Assembly (NCBI GenBank): GCA_017642935.1
Contig: JAEPOK010000001.1
Location: forward strand, 930,001 to 994,000
Direction of reading: 5' to 3'
DNA: 64,000 nucleotides
From: Hyphomicrobiales bacterium
Lineage (GTDB): Bacteria; Pseudomonadota; Alphaproteobacteria; Rhizobiales; MH13
Shown here: in pieces, positions 25,382 through 35,118 of the stretch
Layout: the number at the start of each line of letters is the position of its first letter
How positions within the stretch are numbered: the stretch's first letter is position 1
Notes under the pieces: model-generated
The model's input: the letters and a program-made list of their open reading frames with translations, nothing else
Told to the model about the DNA's origin: nothing
The model's database searches: none
Made by a program: the position numbers and the translations under genes

Positions 25382-27550
25382 ATGAGCGGATTGTCGTTGG
25401 CCGACATGCGCCGAATAGGCGCGGAGCGCAATCAGACAGGAACGCAAGACAAACCGTCGAACGGGAGTCTGCTGTCAAAACTGCCATTCGCGCGTGGTGA
25501 CGGAACGTCGAATCCAGATGTCTCACCTGTCTCGCACCTTGCCCGTTTGGCCGGATCGAAAGGTCGATCAGGAGAGTCGCCTGAACCCGCGACGACGTCA
25601 GAGCTGGTGTCAGAGCCCGCCGCTGCCGGCGTTCTAGCCGGTGATGCTCCAACCAACTTTGCGTCGACTAGACCGTCAGCCGGCGACACGTTTTTGCGCG
25701 CCGAGGCGAGCAAACCTCTGCGTCAGATCGTGGTGCGGCATGTGGGCATTGGTGGTGTGGTCGGCGCAGCTGCCGGAATCGCGGCAACTGGCGTTCCGCT
25801 TGCCGCTCCTTTCGGTGGCGTGCTCGGCGCTGCGGCTGGAAACTATGTGGGAAAACGTTCGCAGCGCATTGCCGCCGACACCGCCAGGGCCCTGCCCCTG
25901 AAAGCCAAGCAAGCGCCGGAATTGTTCGAGGCCGTGCGGTCAGCCTGCGGTCTGGTGGAATGTTCTGAAGGATCGTTGAAAATCGCGGTCGATCAGTCTG
26001 CAGGCTTGCGTGCGACCGCAACCGGTGGCTCAAGGCGCTCCACACCAAAAGGGTATTTGGTCACGATTGGCTTTGCTGTCCTGGCAGGTCTTGCTTTGCG
26101 GCAGATCGAAGCGCTTGCGGCGCACGCTCTTGTCTGTGCCAGACGCGAGGCGGAGAACGAAACGGTTGATAATGAAACGCTTGCTCGTCTAGCTTCGCTC
26201 AAATCGTCTTTGGGCGAGCGATCAAAGCTGATCCGCCTCACCAATCTCAATGGTGTCCAAGAAACCGAGCATCAGGCCCAGCGGGCCTATGGCCAGGCTC
26301 TAGAATCCCATATGCGCGAGGCCGATCGATTGGCAGCGCGCTACGCTGGACCGCAGGTGCTTGTTGAAGCGTTGTTGGCGCAGGGCCTGCTTGCCGCCCG
26401 GTTCTGGCAGGACGGCTTAGCCGGACAATCAAGTGCTGAGTCCGTCGCGGCCTTGCGTTCGGGGTATGCTGCAGCGGAATTGGATAGTGCCTTGCATTTC
26501 ATCGCGGATCATCGCCAACCGAAGCATGACGAGGTCCGCTTTGGGCTGCCGACCATGCTGTTAGAGCGCATTGCCGGTCTCGACACGTCCTGCGCCGTTC
26601 CCGTACTGCCCGCCGAGGCGCCCGTGCTCGAAACCCTTACTGACTCTGTCCAGAAGGCGGTCACAAAGCGCATGCTTGCACCGGAAGGATCACGGGTGAG
26701 CGACTCAGCCGACCAAGATCCGGTGATACCAAAAGCCGCCAAGACCAAGACAGCCAAAGCAGCGAAAAAATCGAAGAAAAAGCCGGCAAAACCTTCGGCG
26801 GAGACAGCAAGCACATCGGCGGTGCGCTCGAAAGGTTTGTTTGGCCTGCTCTCGCGCGGCCGCGGCGGAAAAGACGTCTTGCCTGCGCTCGACCCGCATC
26901 ACCATCCGCTCTACCACGCCGATGAACTCTATAAGAATGATCCGGCCCTCGGCCTGGAAGCCTATCAAGCTCTGGTTGATGCCAACCCACGCTGGGCGTT
27001 GGCGCGGCTTCGGATGGCTGAGGCGCAAATCGAGATGGGGATTCCCGACTGCGTTGCCAACTTGATGACCTGCGCCGATCGCCTGCCGAGCGCGCTCCCG
27101 ACCATACTTGACCGACTGCAAAGTGCGCTGGCGATGGTCAGCCCGCTTGAAGAAGAACCACTGCGCCAAGCCGTTACAAAGCTGCAAAATGATGCCGCAG
27201 CCGTCGCGCAAGAGCGCGCTGAAATCGATCTTGAAAAGCTCTCCGATTGCACGCTCGACGCCCCGGATCGTGAGACGCTGTCTTCGCTCTTCAGTCACTC
27301 CCCGGGGCTGCGTGAAGTCTGGGTGCTCGGCGCACCGTGCGTCTACATGCCCGAAGTTCCCCACCATGCGATCCTAGGCCTTGCCCCACGTATGTCGGCG
27401 GAGGACGCCCATGCGCTTGCCATGGCGCTTGCCGAGCATGCCGCTGTTAGCGGCACGGTTGCCGTCCACATCGAGACCGGCACACCGCGCGGCGCACTTG
27501 GCGATACGCTGGCGACCTATCCATCGCTGTGGCGCGCCTCGCGGGGTTAG
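25382..27550 (+). CDS. large protein with a degenerate M48-like peptidase domain, function unknown
   Basis: The 722-residue product appears novel. Residues 1-110 are polar and disordered-looking. Residues 115-158 are Gly/Ala-rich and hydrophobic (GIGGVVGAAAGIAATG...), like a glycine zipper or buried hairpin. Residues 178-330 resemble an M48 peptidase: APELFEAVRSACGL, then LVTIGFAVLAGLALRQIEALAAHALVCARR, then SHMREADRLAARYAGP. The zinc motif HExxH reads HALVC (248-252) and the ExxAD third-ligand motif reads MREAD (311-315), so metal binding is unlikely. A Lys-rich linker follows (about 445-470), then a helical, possibly TPR-like, C-terminal region. I use the ATG rather than a TTG 14 codons upstream. 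It sits between ruvX and pyrB. Confidence 0.7.
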   Translation: MSGLSLADMRRIGAERNQTGTQDKPSNGSLLSKLPFARGDGTSNPDVSPVSHLARLAGSKGRSGESPEPATTSELVSEPAAAGVLAGDAPTNFASTRPSAGDTFLRAEASKPLRQIVVRHVGIGGVVGAAAGIAATGVPLAAPFGGVLGAAAGNYVGKRSQRIAADTARALPLKAKQAPELFEAVRSACGLVECSEGSLKIAVDQSAGLRATATGGSRRSTPKGYLVTIGFAVLAGLALRQIEALAAHALVCARREAENETVDNETLARLASLKSSLGERSKLIRLTNLNGVQETEHQAQRAYGQALESHMREADRLAARYAGPQVLVEALLAQGLLAARFWQDGLAGQSSAESVAALRSGYAAAELDSALHFIADHRQPKHDEVRFGLPTMLLERIAGLDTSCAVPVLPAEAPVLETLTDSVQKAVTKRMLAPEGSRVSDSADQDPVIPKAAKTKTAKAAKKSKKKPAKPSAETASTSAVRSKGLFGLLSRGRGGKDVLPALDPHHHPLYHADELYKNDPALGLEAYQALVDANPRWALARLRMAEAQIEMGIPDCVANLMTCADRLPSALPTILDRLQSALAMVSPLEEEPLRQAVTKLQNDAAAVAQERAEIDLEKLSDCTLDAPDRETLSSLFSHSPGLREVWVLGAPCVYMPEVPHHAILGLAPRMSAEDAHALAMALAEHAAVSGTVAVHIETGTPRGALGDTLATYPSLWRASRG

Positions 27551-27631
27551 CCGGCAGCTTTGGGTGGAAATCTCATCAGGTGGTCGGCAAAGCCTTGCCG
27601 CCGCCTGGTCTGGGGTCTATGACCCAGCTTT

Positions 27632-28630
27632 ATGACAGCAACCAGCAATGCCGCGCTTGACCGACCAGAAGCCCCGCGTTTCGGTCACCGCCATTTGCTC
27701 GGCATTGAAGGCCTGCAGCCCCACGACATCTCTGCGTTGCTCGATCTTTCCGAGAAGGCGATTGACGTCAGTCGCCAAGTCGAAAAGAAGCTCTCGACGC
27801 TTCGTGGCCGCACGCAAATCAACCTCTTCTTTGAAGCCTCCACCCGCACGCAATCCTCCTTCGAACTGGCGGGCAAACGCCTTGGCGCCGACGTCATGAA
27901 CATGTCCGTCGCCTCCTCATCGGTGAAGAAAGGCGAGACATTGGTGGATACCGCGGCGACGCTGAACGCCATGCGGCCTGACATCATTGTTGTTCGCCAT
28001 CATGCGGCCGGTGCGGTCCAGCTCCTAGCGCGCAAAGTCGGCTGCTCGGTGATCAACGCCGGTGACGGCGCGCACGAGCATCCCACGCAAGCGCTTCTCG
28101 ATGCTTTGACGATACGCAGGCACAAAGGATCGCTGCAGGGGCTGATCGTGGCGATTTGTGGCGACATTCTTCATTCGCGCGTGGCCCGATCCAACCTCCT
28201 CCTTCTCCACGCCATGGGTGCGCGCGTGCGGCTATGCGGACCTTCGACTTTGATGCCTGCCGAAATTGAGCGGCTTGGATGCGATGTGTATACGTCTATG
28301 CCCGACGCATTGGATGGCGCCGATGTCGTCATGATGCTGCGATTGCAGCGCGAGCGCATGCATGCCGCTCTCATCCCATCAACACGCGAGTATTTCCGTT
28401 ATTACGGCCTTGATGCGGCCAAACTGCGCTTCGCCAAGCCGGATGCCCTTGTCATGCATCCAGGGCCGATGAACCGCGGTGTCGAGATCGATCCGGAAGT
28501 CGCCGAAAGCACACAAAGCGTGATCAACGAACAGGTAGAGATGGGCGTCGCGGTGCGCATGGCGGTGCTCGATGCTCTGGCGCATCATTTGCCTGGTAGC
28601 AATCTCGATCCGTCCAGCGGGGAGCGCTAG
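27632..28630 (+). CDS. pyrB: aspartate carbamoyltransferase catalytic subunit
   Basis: PyrB joins carbamoyl phosphate and aspartate to carbamoyl aspartate, the first committed step of pyrimidine synthesis. The 332-residue protein has the carbamoyl-phosphate motif [12 protein letters not shown] near residue 70, the later [17 protein letters not shown] (HPTQ loop) and [12 protein letters not shown] for aspartate binding, with [13 protein letters not shown] near the C-terminus. The next gene encodes an inactive dihydroorotase homologue 3 bases away. In Pseudomonas-type enzymes PyrB assembles with such a PyrC' protein, so the two products probably form one dodecameric complex. Confidence 0.97.
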   Translation: MTATSNAALDRPEAPRFGHRHLLGIEGLQPHDISALLDLSEKAIDVSRQVEKKLSTLRGRTQINLFFEASTRTQSSFELAGKRLGADVMNMSVASSSVKKGETLVDTAATLNAMRPDIIVVRHHAAGAVQLLARKVGCSVINAGDGAHEHPTQALLDALTIRRHKGSLQGLIVAICGDILHSRVARSNLLLLHAMGARVRLCGPSTLMPAEIERLGCDVYTSMPDALDGADVVMMLRLQRERMHAALIPSTREYFRYYGLDAAKLRFAKPDALVMHPGPMNRGVEIDPEVAESTQSVINEQVEMGVAVRMAVLDALAHHLPGSNLDPSSGER

Positions 28631-28633
28631 GGC

Positions 28634-29956
28634 ATGGCCGTACGCCCCACCAAGATCAGTAATGTTCGGGTCATCGATCCGTCACGCAATCTCGATGCGC
28701 AGGGCGCGATCTTGATGATCGATGGCCGGATTATAGCGGCCGGTCCAGATGCTGTTTCGACTGCTGAACCCGATGGATGCTTGTCCATTGACGGGCGTGG
28801 TGCCGTCGCCTGCCCAGGCCTGGTGGATATGCAGGTTCGGGTCGGCGAACCGGGCGCGGACCATCTGGAGACGCTGGCATCGGCCAGCCAGGCCGCTGCC
28901 GCTGGTGGCGTCACCAGCCTTGGGGTTCTGCCCGACACCGACCCGGTCATCGATGATGCGGCGCTTGTCGACTTTTTGATGCGCCGGGCACGCGACACGG
29001 CCAAAGTGCACATTCACTCGATTGCCGCCCTGACGAAGGGCCTGGCTGGCGAGGAAATGGCCGAGATCGGGCTCCTGCAAGAGGCTGGCGCCGTTGCTTT
29101 TTCCAATGGTCGCCACCCGGTCGCGAACGCTGCCATTATGCGCCACGCGCTTACCTATGCGCGCGATTTCGGTGCCTTAGTGATCCATCACCCCGAAGAC
29201 CCCGATCTGCGAGGTGCCGGCGTGATGCATGAAGGCGAAACCGCGACGCGCTATGGTCTGCCCGGCATTCCGGTGGAGGCTGAGCTTATCATGCTCGACC
29301 GTGACATTCGCTTGGCGCAACTGACCGGCGGACGATACCATGCGGCCCAGCTTTCCTGCGCAAAGAGCGTTGAAACAGTGCGTCGCGCCAAGGCCGCTGG
29401 CGTCATGATGACCGTCGGCGTGTCGGTCAATCACCTTTCCTTGAATGAGATCGACATCGGCATGTGGCGCAGCTTTTTGAAGCTTTCGCCACCGCTGCGC
29501 ACCGAAGACGATCGCCAGGCGCTGATCGAGGGCGTTGCCGACGGAACCATTGATGTCATTGTCTCTGACCATGATCCGCAGGATGTTGAACGCAAGCGCC
29601 ATCCGTTTGCCGAAGCGCATGATGGCGCCATCGGTTTGGAAACGCTTCTGCCGGCGGCGCTGCGATTGGTTCACAATGAGCATCTGAGCTTGATACAGCT
29701 GGTCGATAAGCTCTCGACTACACCGGCGCGCATACTTGGTCTCAACGCTGGCACGCTAAGACCAGGAGCACCGGCCGATGTTGTGGTGTTTGATCCCGAT
29801 GAGCCCTGGGTCCTTGATCGCCACGCCCTCTATTCGCGATCCAAGAACACGCCGTTTGAAGACGCACGCTTCTCTGGTCGCGTTAAACTCACATTCGTAG
29901 GTGGGCGGAAGATCGCCGAGCGCCGCGAGGATGGCGCGATCGATGTTGCTGCCTGA
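28634..29956 (+). CDS. pyrC': dihydroorotase-like PyrC' (probably non-catalytic partner of PyrB)
   Basis: The 440-residue protein has the overall dihydroorotase pattern (amidohydrolase barrel, with VACPGLVDMQVRVGEPG and later DVIVSDHDPQDVERK). The first metal motif, normally HxH in DMHVHLREPG, reads Gln-Val-Arg (residues 67-69, bases 28832-28840). The second His pair is also changed (RYHAAQLS), and the DHAP segment reads DHDP. It therefore lacks a complete metal centre and should not hydrolyse dihydroorotate. PyrC'-type pseudoenzymes adjacent to pyrB are known to be structural partners of aspartate carbamoyltransferase; an active dihydroorotase must be encoded elsewhere. Confidence 0.9.
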   Translation: MAVRPTKISNVRVIDPSRNLDAQGAILMIDGRIIAAGPDAVSTAEPDGCLSIDGRGAVACPGLVDMQVRVGEPGADHLETLASASQAAAAGGVTSLGVLPDTDPVIDDAALVDFLMRRARDTAKVHIHSIAALTKGLAGEEMAEIGLLQEAGAVAFSNGRHPVANAAIMRHALTYARDFGALVIHHPEDPDLRGAGVMHEGETATRYGLPGIPVEAELIMLDRDIRLAQLTGGRYHAAQLSCAKSVETVRRAKAAGVMMTVGVSVNHLSLNEIDIGMWRSFLKLSPPLRTEDDRQALIEGVADGTIDVIVSDHDPQDVERKRHPFAEAHDGAIGLETLLPAALRLVHNEHLSLIQLVDKLSTTPARILGLNAGTLRPGAPADVVVFDPDEPWVLDRHALYSRSKNTPFEDARFSGRVKLTFVGGRKIAERREDGAIDVAA

Positions 29957-30001
29957 CGCTTGAACGCGCTACCGTCTCCATCACAGTTTGAGGTCTGATC
30001 C

Positions 30002-30661
30002 ATGCCCGATCCCATCAATCTGGCGGCGTCGGCGCCGTTTTTCTTGGCGGCGTTTCTGTTCGGTTATCTGCTTGGCAGCATTCCCTTCGGCTTGCTGCTA
30101 TCCAAAGCGGCCGGCTTGGGCGATGTGCGCTCGATCGGTTCAGGAAACATTGGGGCCACCAATGTTCTTCGGACCGGACGCAAAGATGTCGCCGCAGCAA
30201 CGTTGTTGCTGGACGCGGGCAAAGGCTTCGCTGCCGTCTTGCTTGCCGCTCAATTTGGGCCTGGGACGGCAGCCTTGGCCGCCATTGGTGCGCTGGTGGG
30301 CCACTGCTATCCGATCTGGCTGAAATTCAAGGGTGGCAAGGGCGTTGCCACATTTCTCGGTGTGGTCCTTGCGCTTTCTTGGCCGCACGCATTGCTGTTC
30401 GCCGTGGTTTGGCTGGCGATGGCGTTTGCGTTTCGCTTCTCGTCGCTGGCAGCGCTGGTCGCCAGTCTGTGCGTTCCAGTGGCGGCCTTTCTGTTGCCCG
30501 AAGGCTCCTTGTTCGGAGCTGCGGCCCTGGGTGAAGTGACGGCAATCATGGTGGCGCTCGTCTGGTGGAAACACCGCGCCAACATCGCTCGGTTGATCCG
30601 AGGCGAAGAATCCAAGATCGGCGGATCCAAGTCCGAATCCAAGAGCAAGAGCGAGACCTAG
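30002..30661 (+). CDS. plsY: acyl-phosphate:glycerol-3-phosphate acyltransferase
   Basis: PlsY is an inner-membrane enzyme that transfers the acyl group of acyl-phosphate to glycerol-3-phosphate, starting phospholipid synthesis. The 219-residue protein has about five hydrophobic segments and the three conserved loops: [28 protein letters not shown] (the signature GSGNxGATN) and [14 protein letters not shown]. The hydrophilic C-terminus ([16 protein letters not shown]) is an unusual low-complexity Ser/Lys tail. It lies 45 bases after pyrC' and its stop touches the dprA start. Confidence 0.96.
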   Translation: MPDPINLAASAPFFLAAFLFGYLLGSIPFGLLLSKAAGLGDVRSIGSGNIGATNVLRTGRKDVAAATLLLDAGKGFAAVLLAAQFGPGTAALAAIGALVGHCYPIWLKFKGGKGVATFLGVVLALSWPHALLFAVVWLAMAFAFRFSSLAALVASLCVPVAAFLLPEGSLFGAAALGEVTAIMVALVWWKHRANIARLIRGEESKIGGSKSESKSKSET

Positions 30662-31852
30662 ATGGCCGAGGGCTGGCCGACGTTATCGGACGACCAGCGG
30701 CTCGCCTGGCTTCGCCTCATTCGAACGCCACGCATCGGGCCGGCGCTCTTTCAGGACCTTTTGAACCTTTATGGCAGTGCACAAGGCGCGATCGATGCGT
30801 TGCCCCATATGAGCGCCCGGCGTGGCGTGCGGTTTCAGCCCGCCGATGCAGACGCCATTGAGCGCGAAATGGTCGATGCTGCGAAACTCGGCGCCCGTTT
30901 TTTGGTCTGTGGGGAGCCGGGTTATCCGCCTGTTCTGACCCACACACCTCGGCCTCCACCGATACTTTGCGCGCTGATGAAGTCTGCCGAAGTTTCGGCC
31001 AAACCAACGGTGGCTTTGGTTGGCGCCCGCAACGCCTCGGCCGGTGGCCTGGCACTTGCCAAGAGGATGGCCACTGACCTCGGGAAAGCTGGCGTCACGG
31101 TGGTGTCGGGGCTGGCGCGCGGTGTTGATGCGGCGGCGCATCTGGGTTCCGTGGAGACCGGTACGCTCGCCTTCACCGCTGGTGGTCTTGCCCGCCCCTA
31201 CCCACCAGAGCACAGCGATCTCATGGCGCGCATCGCCGACACCGGCGGTGCTGTCTACTCGGAAATGCCGCTCACCTGGGTGGCGCGGGCGCAGGATTTC
31301 CCCAAACGCAACCGCCTCGTGGCCGGCTCTTCACTGGGCGTCGTGATCGTCGAAGCTGCCAAACGCTCCGGCTCTTTGATCACGGCACGGCAGGCCGGTG
31401 AGCTTGGCCGTCTTGTCATGGCGGTCCCAGGGTTTCCACTTGATCCACGCAGTGACGGGCCGAACAGCCTTATTCGCGACGGCGCGACGCTTGTGACCAA
31501 CGCTGATGATGTCTTGGAAGAAATCGGGCCACTCTTGTCGCAGCCGGCCAAGTGGGAACCGCCCAGCGTCCAATCACAGTCATCGGGCGACCAATTGCCG
31601 CTTCTGCGTGAGGATAAGGAACTGCGAGCGGAGTATGAGCCGGTTGATGCCGAAGGTCAGCAGGCCATTGAGCAGGCCATGGGGTTTTCGCCGATTACAG
31701 CGGATGTGTTGATTGAATCGACGGGTCTTCCGACGGCGCAGGTGCGCGTTTGGCTCGTGGAGAATGAACTTGTCGGCCGGATTGTTCGATCGGCCGGCGA
31801 CCGTTTTGCCTGGAGCCCTGAGAAAGCTGGCGATAATTACGCCTCGCCCTAG
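30662..31852 (+). CDS. dprA: DNA-processing protein DprA
   Basis: DprA protects incoming single-stranded DNA and loads RecA on it during transformation or recombination. The 396-residue product has an N-terminal SAM-like helical region (SDDQRLAWLRLIRTPRIGP), then the Rossmann-like core with VALVGARNASAGG, SGLARGVDAAAHLG, FPKRNRLVAGSSLGVVIVEAA and MAVPGFPLDPRSDGPNSLIRDGA. A C-terminal winged-helix-like domain covers about residues 330-396. The ATG directly follows the plsY stop (TAGATG). The neighbouring gene topA has its own upstream region. Confidence 0.95.
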   Translation: MAEGWPTLSDDQRLAWLRLIRTPRIGPALFQDLLNLYGSAQGAIDALPHMSARRGVRFQPADADAIEREMVDAAKLGARFLVCGEPGYPPVLTHTPRPPPILCALMKSAEVSAKPTVALVGARNASAGGLALAKRMATDLGKAGVTVVSGLARGVDAAAHLGSVETGTLAFTAGGLARPYPPEHSDLMARIADTGGAVYSEMPLTWVARAQDFPKRNRLVAGSSLGVVIVEAAKRSGSLITARQAGELGRLVMAVPGFPLDPRSDGPNSLIRDGATLVTNADDVLEEIGPLLSQPAKWEPPSVQSQSSGDQLPLLREDKELRAEYEPVDAEGQQAIEQAMGFSPITADVLIESTGLPTAQVRVWLVENELVGRIVRSAGDRFAWSPEKAGDNYASP

Positions 31853-31874
31853 GGATCCGTGCCAAAGTGCCAGC

Positions 31875-32180
31875 CTAGCGACAGCGGTCACGCTCGCGAA
31901 TGTCATCATTGGCCTGTTCACGCGCCATGGCGATCATGAGACCCAACACATCAAGCCGGTTTTGCTGGGCAAGGGATTCGAGTGGTTGCAGCATTTCGGC
32001 GATGTATTCGGCTACGTCATGAGACTTGGCGGTGTTGTCCATGGTTGCGGTGTCATCTTCTGTGCGCACAAGCCGTAACGGAAAAGAAAGAAGACTGGTT
32101 GTCTCCTGTTCTTCGTTTTTCTCTTGATCGCGCCCATCGTCACTGTCGTAAATGTTGGGCCTGTCGTTAGGATTTCGCAC
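31875..32180 (-). CDS. hypothetical acidic small protein
   Basis: The product is about 101 residues. The N-terminal half is highly polar and acidic (DSDDGRDQEKNEEQE), and the C-terminal half looks helical and amphipathic (VAEYIAEMLQPLESLAQQNRLD, then LGLMIAMAREQAN). No family is recognised, but similar helical C-termini occur in small uncharacterised rhizobial proteins. The start is GTG with AAAGGG 6 bases upstream; a TTG directly before it is the alternative. A plausible promoter lies 65 bases upstream. It converges on dprA. Confidence 0.65.
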   Translation of the reverse strand: MRNPNDRPNIYDSDDGRDQEKNEEQETTSLLSFPLRLVRTEDDTATMDNTAKSHDVAEYIAEMLQPLESLAQQNRLDVLGLMIAMAREQANDDIRERDRCR

Positions 32181-32183
32181 CAA

Positions 32184-32514
32184 CTACCCTTTCCTAAGCG
32201 CCCATGGGGCATTTGCGGAATTACCATTCACTGGTTGTAGTTTTCGTATTCTAACAGCTAAATATACACGTTCAAGTTGTATATCTTCACTTATAGCGAT
32301 CTCTTTTCGTTTCTTGCTCTGTCTTCGCGCACTGGCTCGGCATTAGCACTCAGTGACGGGTTGTCGACGTCCTGCTTGACGAATGCCGTTTGACAAGTGC
32401 AAGCCCCATACTCATGTTCCAGCCAATCGCGACGTCGGTTCGTCCGGCCGCCCGGCGCTATCCAACAGCGCTGAAACCATCATCTACCTTCTTGCGTGAG
32501 AGTGAAGCCACCAC
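32184..32514. other. AT-rich intergenic region before topA
   Basis: This 331-base stretch holds no gene that I can support. It is clearly more AT-rich than its surroundings between about 32220 and 32310. It contains the candidate minus-strand promoter described separately and presumably the topA promoter, for which I see no convincing -35/-10 pair. Two TTGAC motifs occur near 32377 and 32391 without a good -10 partner. Confidence 0.5.
32248..32275 (-). promoter_or_regulatory. candidate promoter of the small acidic protein gene
   Basis: On the minus strand TTGAAC (32275-32270) is followed after 16 bases by TAGAAT (32253-32248), which matches the -10 consensus at five of six positions. It would give a 5' leader of roughly 60 bases. 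Confidence 0.45.
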
Positions 32515-35118
32515 ATGGATCTCGTCATTGTGGAATCGCCTGCTAAGGCGAAAACCATCAACAAATATCTTGGGCCGAACTACAAAGTTCTGGCATCGAT
32601 GGGCCACGTGCGCGACCTGCCGTCCAAGGACGGATCGGTGGATCCGGAGGATGATTTTGCCATGCGCTGGCAAAACGATGCCGGCAAATCAAAGACGATC
32701 AACGATATCGCGCGCAGCGTGAAAGAGGCTGACCGTGTTATCCTGGCCACTGACCCTGACCGGGAAGGTGAAGCGATCTCCTGGCACGTCTTGGAAATTC
32801 TCAAAGCCAAGAAGGTTCTGAAGGACAAGCCGGTGGAACGGGTTGTGTTCAACGCCATCACCAAGAGCGCCGTGCTTGAGGCGATGGAAAACCCACGTGC
32901 GATCGATGGCCCGCTTGTCGATGCCTATCTGGCGCGGCGCGCGCTGGATTATCTGGTCGGCTTTACGCTTTCTCCCGTGCTCTGGCGCAAGCTCCCCGGT
33001 TCACGCTCGGCTGGTCGTGTCCAATCGGTTGCGCTGCGACTTGTGACGGAACGCGAAACCGAGATCGAAGCCTTCGTTCCGAAGGCCTATTGGACGATCA
33101 CTGCGCACCTCAAAAACGGTAGCAACGCGCCTTTTGAGGCGCGTCTGGCATCCTATGACGGCACCAAATACGGTCGGCACGATCTGACAGATGCCAACCT
33201 GGCTGGCTCGATCAAGAGCATGCTTGAGCAGGCCGATATCTCGGTCGCCAAGGTCGAAGCCAAGCCTGTGCGCCGCAACCCCTATGCGCCGTTCACGACG
33301 TCCACATTGCAGCAGGATGCCTCCTCGCGCCTTGGTATGTCGCCGAGCGTGACCATGCGGATTGCCCAGCGCCTCTATGAGGGCACGGAGATCAATGGCG
33401 AGACCGTTGGTCTGATCACCTATATGCGGACCGACGGTGTTCAGATGGCCCCTGAAGCCATTCGGTCGACGCGTAAGTTGATTGGCGAGAAATTTGGCGC
33501 CAAGTATCTGCCGGACTCGCCGCGTCTTTACTCCTCAAAAGCCAAGAACGCCCAGGAAGCGCACGAGGCTATTCGGCCAACCGAGCTTTCGCGCACGCCC
33601 GAGGACGTTTCGCGCTATCTGGATGCCGATCAGGCCAAGCTCTACCGCTTGATCTGGGCGCGCACGATGGCAAGCCAGATGGCGGCATCGGTCTCTGAAC
33701 GCACCAGCGTTGATTTGGTCGCCTCCCAAGGCGGTCATACCGCCGAGTTGCGCGCCAGCGGTTCGGTGATCACCTTTGATGGGTTTTTGGCCGCTTATGA
33801 CGTCGGCACCTCGTCAAAGGATGATGACGATAAGCGTCTGCCGGCGATCACCGAACGCGACAAGATTACCCATGAGACAATCGAGGCGATCGAAAAGTTC
33901 ACTGAGCCGCCCGCCCGCTTTTCCGAGGCAAGCCTGGTGAAACGGATGGAAGAGCTGGGCATCGGCCGCCCGTCCACCTACGCGGCGACCCTCGCTGTGC
34001 TTCAGGATCGCGATTACATTGAAGTCGAGAAACGGCGCATCTTTGCAAAGGACAAAGGCCGGCTTGTCACAGCGTTTTTGGAAGCCTTTTTCAAGCGCTA
34101 CGTGGAGTATGATTTCACCGCATCTCTGGAAGAGGAATTGGACAAAATCTCCGCCGGCGAGCGCGACTGGCGCGATGTTCTGCGCGCTTTCTGGACGGCC
34201 TTTTCAGCCTCTGTGGACGAGATCTCCGAACTTCGTATCACGCAGGTGATCGACGCACTCAACGATCTGCTCGGGCCGCACATTTTCCCCGATAAGGGCG
34301 ATGGATCAGACCCACGCAAATGCCCGGCCTGCGAAGATGGCCAGCTGTCACTGAAGATATCCCGCTACGGCGCCTTCATCGGTTGCTCCAACTATCCTGA
34401 GTGCAATTACACCCGCCAGTTGGCCGCCAACGACAATGATGGTGAGGCTCAGTCGGGTCCGATTGTGCTCGGCGAGGACACTGAGACCGGCGAGCAGATT
34501 ACACTGCGTGACGGTCGATTCGGCCCCTATGTACAGCTTGGCGAAGCGCCCAAGCCCAAACGCGCCAGCCTGCCCAAAGGGTGGGATCGCGGCGCTATGG
34601 ACCTTGAAAAGGCCTTGAGGCTGCTCTCCCTGCCCCGCTTGGTCGGTGCACACCCGGAATCTGGCAAGGACATTGTCGCTGGCATTGGTCGCTACGGTCC
34701 CTTCGTGCTGCACGAGGGCATGTACGCCAATCTGGACTCCGTTGATGAAGTCTTCGAGGTTGGTCTCAACCGCGCTGTCACAGTCTTGGCAGAAAAAGCC
34801 GCCGGTGGCGGTGGGCGTGGCCGTAGTGCGCCGCAGGCGCTCAAAACGCTCGGCGATCACCCCGAAGGTGGTGCAGTCACGGTGCATTCCGGCCGTTACG
34901 GGCCTTATGTGAAGCACGGCAAGATCAACGCCACGATCCCCAAGGACACCAAGCCTGAAGACGTGACGATGGAGCAAGCCATCGAGCTGATCGCCGCGCG
35001 CGCCGCCAAGGCAGGCAAAAAACCGGCGGCCAAAAAGAAAGCGCCAACCAAGAAGAAAACCACCGCCAAGAAAGCGACGGCGAAAAAGCCAGCGAAGAAA
35101 GCAGCCAGCGCGGAATGA
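32515..35118 (+). CDS. topA: DNA topoisomerase I
   Basis: TopA relaxes negative supercoils by cutting one DNA strand. The 867-residue protein begins with the TOPRIM motif (LVIVESPAKAKTINKYLG) and ILATDPDREGEAISWH (the DxD metal site), and has the active-site Tyr in GLITYMRTDG near residue 300. A Cys4 zinc module follows (CPACEDG.., CSNYPEC, about residues 602-625), then topoisomerase C-terminal repeats (GRFGPYVQLG, IGRYGPFVLH, SGRYGPYVKHG). The last 35 residues are Lys/Ala-rich (KKK and AKK repeats), a nucleic-acid-binding-like tail. Its stop overlaps the rnr start by 4 bases (ATGA). Confidence 0.97.
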   Translation: MDLVIVESPAKAKTINKYLGPNYKVLASMGHVRDLPSKDGSVDPEDDFAMRWQNDAGKSKTINDIARSVKEADRVILATDPDREGEAISWHVLEILKAKKVLKDKPVERVVFNAITKSAVLEAMENPRAIDGPLVDAYLARRALDYLVGFTLSPVLWRKLPGSRSAGRVQSVALRLVTERETEIEAFVPKAYWTITAHLKNGSNAPFEARLASYDGTKYGRHDLTDANLAGSIKSMLEQADISVAKVEAKPVRRNPYAPFTTSTLQQDASSRLGMSPSVTMRIAQRLYEGTEINGETVGLITYMRTDGVQMAPEAIRSTRKLIGEKFGAKYLPDSPRLYSSKAKNAQEAHEAIRPTELSRTPEDVSRYLDADQAKLYRLIWARTMASQMAASVSERTSVDLVASQGGHTAELRASGSVITFDGFLAAYDVGTSSKDDDDKRLPAITERDKITHETIEAIEKFTEPPARFSEASLVKRMEELGIGRPSTYAATLAVLQDRDYIEVEKRRIFAKDKGRLVTAFLEAFFKRYVEYDFTASLEEELDKISAGERDWRDVLRAFWTAFSASVDEISELRITQVIDALNDLLGPHIFPDKGDGSDPRKCPACEDGQLSLKISRYGAFIGCSNYPECNYTRQLAANDNDGEAQSGPIVLGEDTETGEQITLRDGRFGPYVQLGEAPKPKRASLPKGWDRGAMDLEKALRLLSLPRLVGAHPESGKDIVAGIGRYGPFVLHEGMYANLDSVDEVFEVGLNRAVTVLAEKAAGGGGRGRSAPQALKTLGDHPEGGAVTVHSGRYGPYVKHGKINATIPKDTKPEDVTMEQAIELIAARAAKAGKKPAAKKKAPTKKKTTAKKATAKKPAKKAASAE

